From positions 16,742 through 80,741 of IMG/VR virus record IMGVR_UViG_3300037189_026207: a DNA stretch of 64,000 nt; one strand, written 5' to 3'. Of the stretch, positions 48,942-57,699 are shown piece by piece. How positions within the stretch are numbered: position 1 is the first letter of the stretch; each line of letters opens with the position of its first letter. Source of the stretch: a virus. The notes below the pieces were generated by a model. That model saw nothing but the letters and a program-made list of their open reading frames with translations, ran no database searches and was not told the DNA's origin. Position numbers and translations under genes: made by a program.

Positions 48942-49774
48942 AAAAACGTTTCAATATAAATAGGGTATTCAAGCAAAGAGATAAGCTTTTTTTAGCGCTT
49001 CGTCCATACATTGGCGCAAATATCTCAGGTCAAGTATTTAAAGATCTGGTTGAAGACATTTATCCAAAACTTCCAGATTCAGTCTCCCACGATGCCGTTT
49101 TTGAATCCGCGCGGAGTTTGGCTGGTTTTGTTTTAGAGCGCAAAACAGCGGCTGAATTTGCTTGGCGCGTTGCTGGTAATATTTCTTTATTGAACGCCGG
49201 CACGCCTGTATTGTCCTGGACCATTCAGGTGCGCGACGAATGGATTCCAATTCAAATATTACGAGTTGATGCTGCAAATAAAAATTATCGCGCCGGTTAT
49301 CTTTTTCATTGCCGGGCGCTTGCTGGCTCGTCATGCCCGATGATTTTTGAGCAGTTTTTGTCGCGGGCTAGTTGTGCCGCAATTTCACGCACTGTTGGTT
49401 TTAATAATACTATGCCGTATACCAACGGGCTGCACTTTACTAATTTGCGTATGTGGGTCGGCGTTGAGGCCGCGCGCAGCTCTGACATGCCGCAGTTTCA
49501 ACAGGTCGATTGCTCTACGGCCATGCAGCAGCACAATAAAAAATTACTAGCAATTCGCACTAGATTGCAGCCTTGTGTGCAAAACTTCGAGCACCTATGC
49601 GAGCATTGTGAGATTGGATATGACCAGTGCCCAGCCGCGATATTCCCAAAGCGACTAGAAAAGAAGCTTTGTGAAAATTGTGGCGAGACACGGTACTTCG
49701 ATCCGAGCCGCGAGAGCAATTTATGCATGGCTTGCCTCCATGCCGCTAATACTAATAAAACAGCCGGAATATGA
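48938..49774 (+). CDS. Zinc-binding hypothetical protein
   Basis: This encodes 278 residues at an ATGA overlap. The last 75 residues carry cysteine clusters CEHCEIGYDQCPA and CENCGE-x-n-CMACL, suggesting zinc fingers. The N-terminal 200 residues are mixed alpha/beta with no match. A terminator lies over its 3' end. Confidence 0.55.
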   Translation: MKKRFNINRVFKQRDKLFLALRPYIGANISGQVFKDLVEDIYPKLPDSVSHDAVFESARSLAGFVLERKTAAEFAWRVAGNISLLNAGTPVLSWTIQVRDEWIPIQILRVDAANKNYRAGYLFHCRALAGSSCPMIFEQFLSRASCAAISRTVGFNNTMPYTNGLHFTNLRMWVGVEAARSSDMPQFQQVDCSTAMQQHNKKLLAIRTRLQPCVQNFEHLCEHCEIGYDQCPAAIFPKRLEKKLCENCGETRYFDPSRESNLCMACLHAANTNKTAGI

Positions 49775-49910
49775 TTGGGCTGTTTTTTTAGCTATCAGAA
49801 GTATTGCATTCTTTCTGGCGGCCGCTATTGTATTAGGGCAGGAGGTGCTTTATGTCTATCGGCTACCGCCCCAAGGGCAGCGACGGGCCCATTTACAACC
49901 CCGATCGTGA
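49740..49910 (+). CDS. Possible small membrane protein (doubtful)
   Basis: This 56-residue frame would start at ATG 49740 inside the previous gene, cross the terminator at 49757-49789 and overlap the next gene by 59 bases. It encodes one membrane segment (FLAIRSIAFFLAAAIVLG). No strong ribosome site is present. It may be chance. Confidence 0.2.
   Translation: MPLILIKQPEYDWAVFLAIRSIAFFLAAAIVLGQEVLYVYRLPPQGQRRAHLQPRS
49757..49789 (+). terminator. Intrinsic terminator
   Basis: AAAACAGCC (49757-49765) pairs with GGCTGTTTT (49778-49786), loop of 12, followed by more Ts to 49789. It overlaps the end of the 48938 gene and would end the unit beginning with the recombinase. Confidence 0.7.
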
Positions 49911-50508
49911 TTACGCATATATTACGCCAACTCTTATGCGCAGCGCGATTGAGCGGCTGGACGCCCAGGACCTACCCGACGAAATAAAACAGTGGAAACA
50001 AAATAATAATATTACAGAAGCAGAAATTGTCGCAGCGGCTGAGGCGTTGGCGCGAGCACAGCGCGATTTTGTAAACGCCGCTGATCCGGTGGAGAGCTTC
50101 GAGCACGCACTGTCACGAAGAGACTTTCATGATCTTCGCCTGCCCGTGCGACAGCTATTATTTTCTATTATTGGTGAAGTTTTTTGCGCGGCCTGGTTTG
50201 TCGCGATTAGGGACGTATCAAAAATTGGTTTGGGATCTGCCGCGGAAACTGAGATGGCGGATTTCACCGCTTCTGTTCATAAATTTGCTACGAACGTTTT
50301 GCCGGGTAAAAACTGTACAGACCTTGCAACACTGCAGATGCGTAACGACTTATTGCAAACTCGCTGCAACATGCTACTCGAGGCGTATAACAAGTTAAAA
50401 AAAGAATCGACTGTTGTTGTGCCTCTGCCTGCCCCTCCGGTTTCTTTTTGGATTAAACTGGTCAAGCCGGTATTACGTGTTCTAAATGTGATCGGCCCCA
50501 TGAAGTAA
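49852..50508 (+). CDS. Hypothetical protein
   Basis: This encodes 218 residues with GGCAGGAGG eight bases upstream. It has a charged helical start, a central IGEVFCAAWFVAIRDV hydrophobic helix and a proline-rich linker before a final FWIKLVKPVLRVLNV amphipathic helix. No family recognised. Confidence 0.55.
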   Translation: MSIGYRPKGSDGPIYNPDRDYAYITPTLMRSAIERLDAQDLPDEIKQWKQNNNITEAEIVAAAEALARAQRDFVNAADPVESFEHALSRRDFHDLRLPVRQLLFSIIGEVFCAAWFVAIRDVSKIGLGSAAETEMADFTASVHKFATNVLPGKNCTDLATLQMRNDLLQTRCNMLLEAYNKLKKESTVVVPLPAPPVSFWIKLVKPVLRVLNVIGPMK

Positions 50509-50518
50509 GGATTATTTT

Positions 50519-51157
50519 GTGCCCAAATATCGAATGCATAAGGATCCGGCGGCTTTTGCTGCTAAGTTGCCGGCGCTGGAAGCTGGGGCGATTCGTTGTC
50601 TTGGATTAGATCTCGGTAGTAACTGCGGCGTAGCCATATACGATTTTTTCCCGTCAAAGAAAGTTTTGCAGGACAAGCTTCATTTATTTCAGTGGGACTT
50701 GTCTTGTAGCGGATTAGATTCTGGCGCCTCCAGATTTGTTCGGCTGCGCGCATTTTTAAACACCGTCAAACCCGACGCTATTGCCTACGAAGATGTTAAG
50801 TACACGCCGCCGCGAGAGTTTTTTGTAAACAAGAAATTCGGTATTCCGGCTATCTTATCTCGCGTGGCCACCGCGTCCGAAGTGTTGGGCGGGATGAAAG
50901 TGACAGTGGCAACCTGGGCGCAAGAAGCCGATATTCCGTCGGTTGGCTTTGGCGTTACCACAATTAAAAAGTTCGCTACCGGGAGTGGGCGCGCAAACAA
51001 AGAAGACATGATCAAGGCTGCTAACAAAACTATGAATACGGCGTTTGATCAATCTAAATATAAATCTGACGGAATAGACAATGTGGTTGATGCCGCGTTT
51101 GTTTTAATGATGCTTTTGCAGCAGGTTAAACTAAGCGCCCCGAACGCCAAAAAATAG
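50519..51157 (+). CDS. RuvC-like Holliday-junction resolvase
   Basis: This encodes 212 residues from GTG 50519 with AAGGA upstream. RNase-H-fold acidic residues are in place: CLGLDLGSNCGVAIYD (about 28-42), IAYEDVKY (about 90), then IKKFATGSGRANKEDMI and a final DNVVDAAFV (about 187). This is the order found in RuvC/phage resolvases. It would resolve branched intermediates made by the recombination genes at 28-44 kb, and trim DNA for packaging. Confidence 0.85.
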   Translation: MPKYRMHKDPAAFAAKLPALEAGAIRCLGLDLGSNCGVAIYDFFPSKKVLQDKLHLFQWDLSCSGLDSGASRFVRLRAFLNTVKPDAIAYEDVKYTPPREFFVNKKFGIPAILSRVATASEVLGGMKVTVATWAQEADIPSVGFGVTTIKKFATGSGRANKEDMIKAANKTMNTAFDQSKYKSDGIDNVVDAAFVLMMLLQQVKLSAPNAKK

Positions 51158-51158
51158 T

Positions 51159-51785
51159 ATGTCCAATTTAGATTTTCAACGCGCCGACAGCGTATCGAAT
51201 CCTACAGCTTTGCGGCAGCTGTCGTGTCTTGAGTCTTTGCGTGAGCGCCGGGGCGATGTTCGTTGTTTTACGCCAGCCCTGCTTGTTACTCACGCGCACC
51301 TGCCGCTCGACCCAGCAGAAGATTTTTCGTCTCGGTTTCCGGCGGCTGCCGCACTACAGCCGTTTTGTGTTGAGCTTCCATCTAACGCCCCCCCATTTTT
51401 TTCGGGGCTTCCGACCACTGTATTACGCAATCGGCTTATTGACTGGAATCGCCGGCTGTACGCCATCGCGGCCGAGCGCGCTAAAGAATGTTTTGATTTT
51501 TTAGCGGGTATTGGCGCCACTGGGCATAATGGGTTTTTTGCTAGTTCGGTAATGTATGCAGCCAGCATCCCGGACCCACTGTCGCGAGCTACGCCTAGGA
51601 GCGCAATTGACGTAACTATGTTTGGCGTATTTTCTGCAAACAAGATTACATATCTAGCGCCCCGCTTCGATCTTCCGCCGATTCTTAACGTAATAGACGC
51701 AGCAGCTCGACTAACAATAAATACACCATTAAAACTTGACGACAACATTGAATCGCAATTTAAACAATTAAAGGAAGAAGAATGA
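51159..51785 (+). CDS. Hypothetical protein
   Basis: This encodes 208 residues starting one base after the resolvase stop. LRERRGDVRCFTPALLVTHAHLP and a FFASSVMYAASIPDP region are notable; no known family. Its stop overlaps the next ATG (ATGA). Confidence 0.5.
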   Translation: MSNLDFQRADSVSNPTALRQLSCLESLRERRGDVRCFTPALLVTHAHLPLDPAEDFSSRFPAAAALQPFCVELPSNAPPFFSGLPTTVLRNRLIDWNRRLYAIAAERAKECFDFLAGIGATGHNGFFASSVMYAASIPDPLSRATPRSAIDVTMFGVFSANKITYLAPRFDLPPILNVIDAAARLTINTPLKLDDNIESQFKQLKEEE

Positions 51786-52141
51786 GCGAATGGAGTAGTT
51801 GGTTTGATAAATCAAAACTAGATGTTATTACCAGACTACGTTGCGCCGTCGCTGGGGTTGAACCTACTTTGGGTGAATTACTTGAAGAGGCAGCTACTTA
51901 TATTGAAAAAATGCGTACAGTTCGCGCAGATGTTGAGGGGCGCTGGGCTGACGCCAATAATGGGCGACATCGCGCTGAAAAAAAGCTAGATAATCTAATA
52001 GCGCTTAACGACTCTCTGCGCCGAGAGATCCGCCTACAGCGGCAGGAAATCGCTGCATTAAGAGAAGAGCGTAAAATTTTTTTAACCGCTGATCTAGGTT
52101 CGATTACACCACAAAATGAGCTGTCTGGAGATATTCCATGA
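51782..52141 (+). CDS. Hypothetical coiled-coil protein
   Basis: This encodes 119 residues at an ATGA overlap, mostly helical with heptads (LLEEAATYIEKMRTVRADVE and KKLDNLIALNDSLRREIRLQ). Probably a short coiled-coil scaffold or adaptor; function unknown. Confidence 0.5.
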   Translation: MSEWSSWFDKSKLDVITRLRCAVAGVEPTLGELLEEAATYIEKMRTVRADVEGRWADANNGRHRAEKKLDNLIALNDSLRREIRLQRQEIAALREERKIFLTADLGSITPQNELSGDIP

Positions 52142-52590
52142 GTCCGCCTCGCGCTAAAGAGCCTAAAGAAAAAGAACCAGAACATACAGAAAAATTTTAC
52201 GCTGTTATTTTGCACCCAGACGGCGACTTCAAAGTTGAATCATACGACGAACTGGCAGGACTTGTAAAAAGGCTTAAAGCGCTTATTGATAAGGATGTTT
52301 CTGTTTTTTCATTTTCCGGCGTGCAACTTAAATTGTCTAAGCCGCCGTTTCGGCATTTGCTTACTCCCTGGGGTCCGCAGCCACTATTTGACGTGGCGGC
52401 TGACAGCCTAGAGCCAGACGACACCGGATATATGGGCGTAGACGCGATTCATTTATCTGGCCCCCCAGCGCTCAAAACACCAGAGCTGTCTAAAAACTTA
52501 AATGGCGACGTAGACGAATTTTTTGACGACGATTCTAATGACACCGGACTCGGTGTTTTCGACAGCGTGTTGCCGGATCCGGACAGCTAA
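52138..52590 (+). CDS. Hypothetical protein
   Basis: This encodes 150 residues at an ATGA overlap. The N-terminus is charged (KEPKEKEPE); the body includes DLHPDGDFKVE-like LHPDGDFKVESYDEL and the C-terminus is acidic. No family recognised. Confidence 0.5.
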   Translation: MSPPRAKEPKEKEPEHTEKFYAVILHPDGDFKVESYDELAGLVKRLKALIDKDVSVFSFSGVQLKLSKPPFRHLLTPWGPQPLFDVAADSLEPDDTGYMGVDAIHLSGPPALKTPELSKNLNGDVDEFFDDDSNDTGLGVFDSVLPDPDS

Positions 52591-52696
52591 ATTTTTTTCA
52601 AAAACGTGGCATATTATTTGTTGTTCCCGCTCTTTGAAATTAGCGGGCAAGTAATTACTGCCACGGAGCAAGCGCTCCATTGGAGGATTTCTTGAG
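52591..52696. other. Spacer with two hairpins before the GC-rich gene
   Basis: CCCGCT near 52627 pairs with AGCGGG near 52643, and GGAGC near 52664 with GCTCC near 52673. GGAGG at 52682 is the ribosome site of the next small gene. No T tract follows either hairpin. A promoter for the 52697-54632 unit may lie here but is not recognisable. Confidence 0.35.
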
Positions 52697-52942
52697 TTGA
52701 GTACCAGTACGGGATACGAGACCTACAGGCTAGTCGTGTACAACGACCGTCCTGTATTGTCTCAACGTAAATTTGACGCAGATCATTTGGAAGTAGTTTT
52801 CTACGACAATACATCTGCGCCGCAAATTGTCCACGAGAGCGATTGGAAATCGTTCTCTAAAAATGTGTTTGTTCCCAAAACTCTCGGCCCTCGTAAACGG
52901 GTCGCAAATAACTGGGACAAATACAGTAAGTACTGTCACTAA
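52697..52942 (+). CDS. Hypothetical small protein
   Basis: This encodes 81 residues from TTG 52697 about ten bases after GGAGG. It is beta-rich with DWKSFSKNVFVPKTLGPRKR; basic C-terminus. No family recognised. Confidence 0.55.
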   Translation: MSTSTGYETYRLVVYNDRPVLSQRKFDADHLEVVFYDNTSAPQIVHESDWKSFSKNVFVPKTLGPRKRVANNWDKYSKYCH

Positions 52943-52954
52943 AGGAGTGTTTCC

Positions 52955-54337
52955 ATGACTCGAGAAGAAGTTCAAGCTCCGTCCCCCTACACCGCACATA
53001 TGGGCAAGAAAGCCCGTAAGTCGAGGCAGGGGGCTGCGCCTTCAGCGGACCGGGCTGCGCGTCAGCACAGCCGGTACGCGTCGTTGAAAGCGCAGTTCAA
53101 CAAAGTGTGTCGGAGTCTCGTCGGCAGGACCGCGATCATGGTTCTGCCGGGCCAGGGCTGCCAGCACTCTGTTGAGCAGTTTCGGCCGGCGCACTGGGAG
53201 CGCCGGTGGCGTACGCGGCCGTTCTTTGTCTTGCTCTCGGTGGGCAAGCAGGAGCAGCAGTATACGTTGAAGCTCGCAGGAGCGACTTCCTACTTCGACG
53301 AGAAGTCGAAGAAATTGAGGTACGTCAACGGGTCCGGCGCTAAGCCGTGCCTGTATGACTTTCTGCGGCCACCGGCTCCCGGCGGTCGCAGCCCCGTGCT
53401 CGACGGGGCCTCAAATCACGTGCTCTTCACAGCAGCCAATAACCTGCTGCAAGAGCTTGTGAATACCGCAAATCAGCCGGTTGCACCGCTGGTGCTTCCC
53501 AAGCTGGTTTGCTTAATTTCCGGCCGCCACGTGCCTATCGACTTTAAGAAGGTCGAGAAGCTGGCAGCCGATGTGCCGGAGCCGCTGCGTGAGCAATACA
53601 AGCAGCGTCTGGTAAAGGAGGCCGAGATTGTCTCGTTGGGTACCCGCTTCGGTAACGCAGCGGTCATGCCCGATGCGGCGATCGCGCAGGCTTTCGCGGA
53701 GAAGCGAGCGTATGAGGATTATTCTGATATGTTGGGCGCCGAAACGGCCAACCCGACCCGGAAGATTCTCATGGCTGCTAACCCGGCTTCGGCCGTGTTG
53801 GCGCAAAATGGTTTGGAGGATGGCTGGGACGCCTCGGCGGACCAGGACCTGTACGAGAAGCTGCTCGCAGAAATGCGCGCCATGCTTCCCCTACCGGAAC
53901 TGGTGTCGGATGCGGATCTGCTTGATGCCCTTGCGGAGCCGAACGCACCCGTTCGGCCGAGCAGGACTCTGACAGATCTGATCGCCGCCGAGCCCGAGTC
54001 GGTGGTGCGCGCTCTGCGTAACACGATGCCTTACGGCGCCGCGTTGCGAGAGCACGTCACAGACCGGGAGCTGCTCGCCGCAGCGGCGAATCCCTACGCG
54101 CCGTTGACGGTGGGCGCGTACTCGAAGATTCAGGTTGTGGAGACGGAGGCGCTCGACGCGCTTCCCGACTTCTCGACCGGAAACTTCTGGTCGGCCGATG
54201 GGTGGACGCCGCCGAGCCAGTGGCAGTTCCCCGTGTGGGACAGCCACAGCGGCCTCGAGTTCGAGGAGGGCGACATCAAGACCGATGGTGTCGTCGAGTG
54301 CCTCCAACTCAAGCGGGAGCGCATCGCGGCGGAGTGA
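52955..54337 (+). CDS. GC-rich hypothetical protein, possibly structural
   Basis: This encodes 460 residues with AAAGGAG upstream. The first 40 residues are basic and disordered-looking. Two copies of a similar helix block occur near residues 320 (DADLLDALAEPNAPV) and 370 (RELLAAAANPYAPLTV). No domain is recognised. The DNA is markedly GC-rich: hand counts give 67% in 54181-54240 and 62% in 53881-53940, against 38% in 51061-51120. A good ribosome site and position before the portal fit an abundant protein, but the composition also fits recent transfer. Confidence 0.65.
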   Translation: MTREEVQAPSPYTAHMGKKARKSRQGAAPSADRAARQHSRYASLKAQFNKVCRSLVGRTAIMVLPGQGCQHSVEQFRPAHWERRWRTRPFFVLLSVGKQEQQYTLKLAGATSYFDEKSKKLRYVNGSGAKPCLYDFLRPPAPGGRSPVLDGASNHVLFTAANNLLQELVNTANQPVAPLVLPKLVCLISGRHVPIDFKKVEKLAADVPEPLREQYKQRLVKEAEIVSLGTRFGNAAVMPDAAIAQAFAEKRAYEDYSDMLGAETANPTRKILMAANPASAVLAQNGLEDGWDASADQDLYEKLLAEMRAMLPLPELVSDADLLDALAEPNAPVRPSRTLTDLIAAEPESVVRALRNTMPYGAALREHVTDRELLAAAANPYAPLTVGAYSKIQVVETEALDALPDFSTGNFWSADGWTPPSQWQFPVWDSHSGLEFEEGDIKTDGVVECLQLKRERIAAE

Positions 54338-54341
54338 TGTA

Positions 54342-54632
54342 ATGCGGCATCTTATTCAACCTCAAAACGAATCTGTGCTGACTTGGCTTCTTGCAAGAGA
54401 TGCCGAGCCAAGCGTCTTGCCGACGTTTCCCACAGATTCGCGGAAGGGGCTGGTAGTGGGTCAATTATTGAACGGGAGTTGTTATGCCGAAGTGATAACT
54501 ACACCCGAACAGTTGAAAGCAGCGTGCGGGCCTGGGCTTCCACTCGGGCGTCTTTTTTTCCACGTGGATAAAGACGAACTGTATGCTGTTTGCGACTCGC
54601 TGGATGCCGCAAAATTTGGCGGGAGACTATAA
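54342..54632 (+). CDS. Hypothetical protein
   Basis: This encodes 96 residues from ATG 54342, four bases after the GC-rich gene. It contains LLARDAEPSVLPTFPTD and LGRLFFHVDKDELYAVCD. Its stop falls in the loop of a terminator. No family recognised. Confidence 0.55.
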   Translation: MRHLIQPQNESVLTWLLARDAEPSVLPTFPTDSRKGLVVGQLLNGSCYAEVITTPEQLKAACGPGLPLGRLFFHVDKDELYAVCDSLDAAKFGGRL

Positions 54633-54651
54633 CGGTCTCCCGCCTTTTTTT
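54618..54651 (+). terminator. Strong intrinsic terminator
   Basis: GGCGGGAGAC (54618-54627) pairs perfectly with GTCTCCCGCC (54635-54644), loop TATAACG, then seven Ts. The stop codon of the previous gene lies in the loop. Confidence 0.88.
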
Positions 54652-54667
54652 AGCTATTGGAGATACA

Positions 54668-55528
54668 ATGAGCGAATATAAAGATCCAAATAAAGAAACA
54701 CTATCAAACGGCGTACCGATCGCCGCCGTCATGCGCGGCGACAAGGGCATGAAAGGCGTGATTGTATCGCCTGCCGGAGTCGACGGCCGTTCAACTGGCT
54801 TTAATCCGCACGACAAATCAACTATAGCTATTAATATTGAACCCGATAGCGGCAATGGTCAGACGTTGTCGTTGTCACAGTTTACTAAAGAATCTGTTCG
54901 CGCGGCTATGAAAGCAGCTGAAGAAAAAATAACAGGGAACGACATTCACGCCATTCGAGAGAGGACTGCCGTGGCTTTTGAAGAACTATCAAAAATTGCT
55001 AATTCTGGCGTAGTTAAAAAAGCGACTAGCACCACTACGCGGGTTCCCGACCCACCACAGCCGGAGCCGGATCTAGACGAAGACGCGGTATTTCCTGAAA
55101 CGGTTGACCGCACTTACAGCCCTATGGCGGCCTTCGGATTAAAGCGGTCAAAGACGCAAGCTGCTGCAGTACCGTCGGCGCCAAAGCCAAATCGCGATGC
55201 CGGCCCGCCAGCAAAGTTGCTGTATTTTGAGAAAGAAGGTATTGGTACGGTCCCCGCCTTTTTTCACGATGTTGTTGTTGATGTTAATTTTGACGATGAA
55301 GAATTAATAGAAACTGGCTTTATTGTCTTGGTTTACGACCTGCGATATGAGCAGGCTACCGCCCGTTGGTTCCCGCCCGCGCATGATCCCTATAACCGCC
55401 CCTGGGCCCTGCAAATAAGTAATGACAGGCGCTTGTACCTTGTTCAACCCAGCGGATTTCAGTATGTTTACGACAATCGCGAGTTTTGTGTGTTATCTGT
55501 AATAAAGGCCGTCACCTCGGATATTTAA
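54668..55528 (+). CDS. Hypothetical protein upstream of portal
   Basis: This encodes 286 residues from ATG 54668 with GGAG upstream. There is a Gly/Asn-rich first third, a P/E/D linker in the middle (PDPPQPEPDLDEDAVFPE) and a beta-rich C-terminal domain (LLYFEKEGIGTVPAFFHDVVVD). No family recognised. Being the first gene of the head-module unit it may be a head or regulatory protein. Confidence 0.5.
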   Translation: MSEYKDPNKETLSNGVPIAAVMRGDKGMKGVIVSPAGVDGRSTGFNPHDKSTIAINIEPDSGNGQTLSLSQFTKESVRAAMKAAEEKITGNDIHAIRERTAVAFEELSKIANSGVVKKATSTTTRVPDPPQPEPDLDEDAVFPETVDRTYSPMAAFGLKRSKTQAAAVPSAPKPNRDAGPPAKLLYFEKEGIGTVPAFFHDVVVDVNFDDEELIETGFIVLVYDLRYEQATARWFPPAHDPYNRPWALQISNDRRLYLVQPSGFQYVYDNREFCVLSVIKAVTSDI

Positions 55529-55529
55529 C

Positions 55530-55715
55530 ATGGAAAAAAGAGCTATTATTCATCCCGATGTCACGCCAGATCTCACAGCCGACGATAAAGTTAAATCGGC
55601 TAAAGATTGCGCTAAGACAAATATTGTGGATAATTGTGGGGCTGCCGTGCGCGAGCTAGATGCAGACTTTAGAAAAGCCGCTGCGGATAAAGTCAAAAAA
55701 GCCCTAGACTCTTAA
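55530..55715 (+). CDS. Small charged protein
   Basis: This encodes 61 residues directly after the previous stop. It is lysine/aspartate-rich with two cysteines (KDCAKTNIVDNCG). No family recognised. Confidence 0.5.
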   Translation: MEKRAIIHPDVTPDLTADDKVKSAKDCAKTNIVDNCGAAVRELDADFRKAAADKVKKALDS

Positions 55716-55727
55716 CGGATTTTTATT

Positions 55728-57695
55728 GTGGCATCTCCGGGAACATTTACACAAGGCATCGCGGCATCTGGCCCGGGCGTAGCCGCAGACGACAGGTTTC
55801 CCGACCCGTTCTGCGATATTGCGTCACTGTCCATGCCGGAATCTATTCAGGCCGCTTTGCGCTGGTCTGAATTTATCGTCAATTGCAACGGCCCATACAG
55901 GCAGGCGATTGACCGTGTCGTGTCATATTTTCTTACAGATATTCAAATTCTGGATTCCGGCGCGAGCGACCTAAGCCGCGAGGAGAAAGACAAATATCTA
56001 GCATTCTTTAATGACACGCTGGGCATCAAAAACGCGCTGCACTCTGTGGGGCTTGACTATCTAACGTACGGCAACAGCTTTACCAGCGTTTTTGTGCCGT
56101 TTCGGCGCTATCTGTCGTGTCCGCGCTGTGGCATGGAAATGCCAATCGAGCGCGTGCATGAAAATCCCAAGTGCAATTTTAAGTGGGAAAATTTTGAGTT
56201 TCATGTCACTTGTCCAAGTTGTAAGACGAGTGACAAGTGGAAGCACATTGATCGACGGACTGGCGATTCCGAGCCGCTAAAGATCAAGCGCTGGAGCCCG
56301 CACGAAATTGAGCTACTGTGGGATCAATACAGCGATGAAGTCAAATATGTCTGGAGAATTCCTGAAGATTACCGCACGCTTATTCGACAGGGGCATATCC
56401 ATCATCTGCAGCGCGCGAGCTGGGAAGTCATTCAGGCGATCAAGAACAATCAAAATTTAATGTTCGATAAAGACGTGATCTTTCATTTAAAGGAAGACGC
56501 TTTATCCGGCATGCGAAATCGCGGCTGGGGTATCTCGCGCGTGCTCGCTAATTTCAGACAGGCTTGGTACGTACAGATTTTGCATCGCTACAACGAGGCT
56601 GTTGCGCTTGACTATGTAATCCCATTCCGTGTGATTACACCCGCGCCTAGAGGCGGTGACGCCGCCTCCGGCGACCCTGTACATACTATTAATTTAAGCA
56701 ACTTTACGGCGCGAGTGCAGGCCATGCTGCGGGCGCGTCGCACAGATCCGGCGCGCTGGAACGTGCTGCCGTTCCCTGTGAATTATCAAGCCCTTGGCGG
56801 CGACGCAAGTCAGCTGGCGCCTAAAGATTTGCTTGACCAGGGCTTAGATACTCTGCTGCGATGTATTGGTATGCCGGTCGAGCTGTATAACGGCACGCTA
56901 AGCATGCAAGCCGCCCCGGCAGCATTACGGGTATTTGAAGCTAACTGGGCGCATTTACCGCACAACTTAAATCTTTTCCTACAGCATGTAGCGCGCAAAG
57001 TCGCCGAGGTTAAGTCGTGGGAGCCGGCTAATGTTTCGCTCACTCGCGTTACGCATGCCGACGATCTCAACCGCCAAATGGCCAAGCTGCAGCTCATGAT
57101 GGGCGGGCAAATCAGTCAGACAACGGGACTCAAGTCTGTCGGGTTGGATTACGAGGAAGAAACGAAGCGCCGGCTCGAGGAAGAACGAATTTACGCGGAA
57201 GAACAAACGAGGCTCCAGACCGAAATGGAGCAGGCGCAGCAGATGGAAACATTGTCACAGCAAGCAGAGATGCTTGGCGGAGTAGGAAATCCAGGGGCGG
57301 GTGCGACAGGGATGCCACCGCAGCAAGCCGGCATGACGCCGCAGCCCGGCACGACGCCGGCCCCCACTGGTGCTCCTCCGGCTGGCGCTCCTCCTGCACC
57401 GCCACCGCCGCCAGTCGATCAATTTATTTTACAACGACAAAATTCGCCCAACGTGCCTAGAACTCCCGAAGAACTGCAGTCTCAAGCCCAGCTTTTAGCG
57501 CAGCAATTACTCGCGCTACCTGAAGGGCAGAAAGACAGTCAACTAATCAAACTGAAGCGTACTGACCCGACGATGCACGCTCTTGTATCTAGTATTATTG
57601 ACGATATTCGGCAGCAGGCCCGCTCACAAGGCGGCGCTATGTTGATGCAACAACAATTTGGCGGCGGGGGTGGGGCGATGCCGCCCGGCCCGTGA
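55728..57695 (+). CDS. Portal-like protein with inserted zinc ribbon
   Basis: This encodes 655 residues from GTG 55728. The layout of a portal is present. An early region (about 40-130) has LRWSEFIVNCNGPYRQAIDR and DYLTYGNSFTSVFVP. A central GWGISRVLANFRQAW and ALDYVIPFRV segment, a long clip/stem helix region and a P/Q/G-rich tail follow. Between about 125 and 165 lie CPRCGMEMPI and CPSCKTSDKW, a zinc ribbon. Portal proteins form the 12-fold ring through which the terminase pumps DNA. The terminase itself is more than 50 kb away in this window. Confidence 0.75.
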   Translation: MASPGTFTQGIAASGPGVAADDRFPDPFCDIASLSMPESIQAALRWSEFIVNCNGPYRQAIDRVVSYFLTDIQILDSGASDLSREEKDKYLAFFNDTLGIKNALHSVGLDYLTYGNSFTSVFVPFRRYLSCPRCGMEMPIERVHENPKCNFKWENFEFHVTCPSCKTSDKWKHIDRRTGDSEPLKIKRWSPHEIELLWDQYSDEVKYVWRIPEDYRTLIRQGHIHHLQRASWEVIQAIKNNQNLMFDKDVIFHLKEDALSGMRNRGWGISRVLANFRQAWYVQILHRYNEAVALDYVIPFRVITPAPRGGDAASGDPVHTINLSNFTARVQAMLRARRTDPARWNVLPFPVNYQALGGDASQLAPKDLLDQGLDTLLRCIGMPVELYNGTLSMQAAPAALRVFEANWAHLPHNLNLFLQHVARKVAEVKSWEPANVSLTRVTHADDLNRQMAKLQLMMGGQISQTTGLKSVGLDYEEETKRRLEEERIYAEEQTRLQTEMEQAQQMETLSQQAEMLGGVGNPGAGATGMPPQQAGMTPQPGTTPAPTGAPPAGAPPAPPPPPVDQFILQRQNSPNVPRTPEELQSQAQLLAQQLLALPEGQKDSQLIKLKRTDPTMHALVSSIIDDIRQQARSQGGAMLMQQQFGGGGGAMPPGP

Positions 57696-57699
57696 AAAA

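Noticed and set aside
53513-54307. Long minus-strand frames opposite the GC-rich gene
   Set aside because: High GC lowers stop frequency on all frames; the plus frame has the ribosome site and continuous junction with its neighbours.
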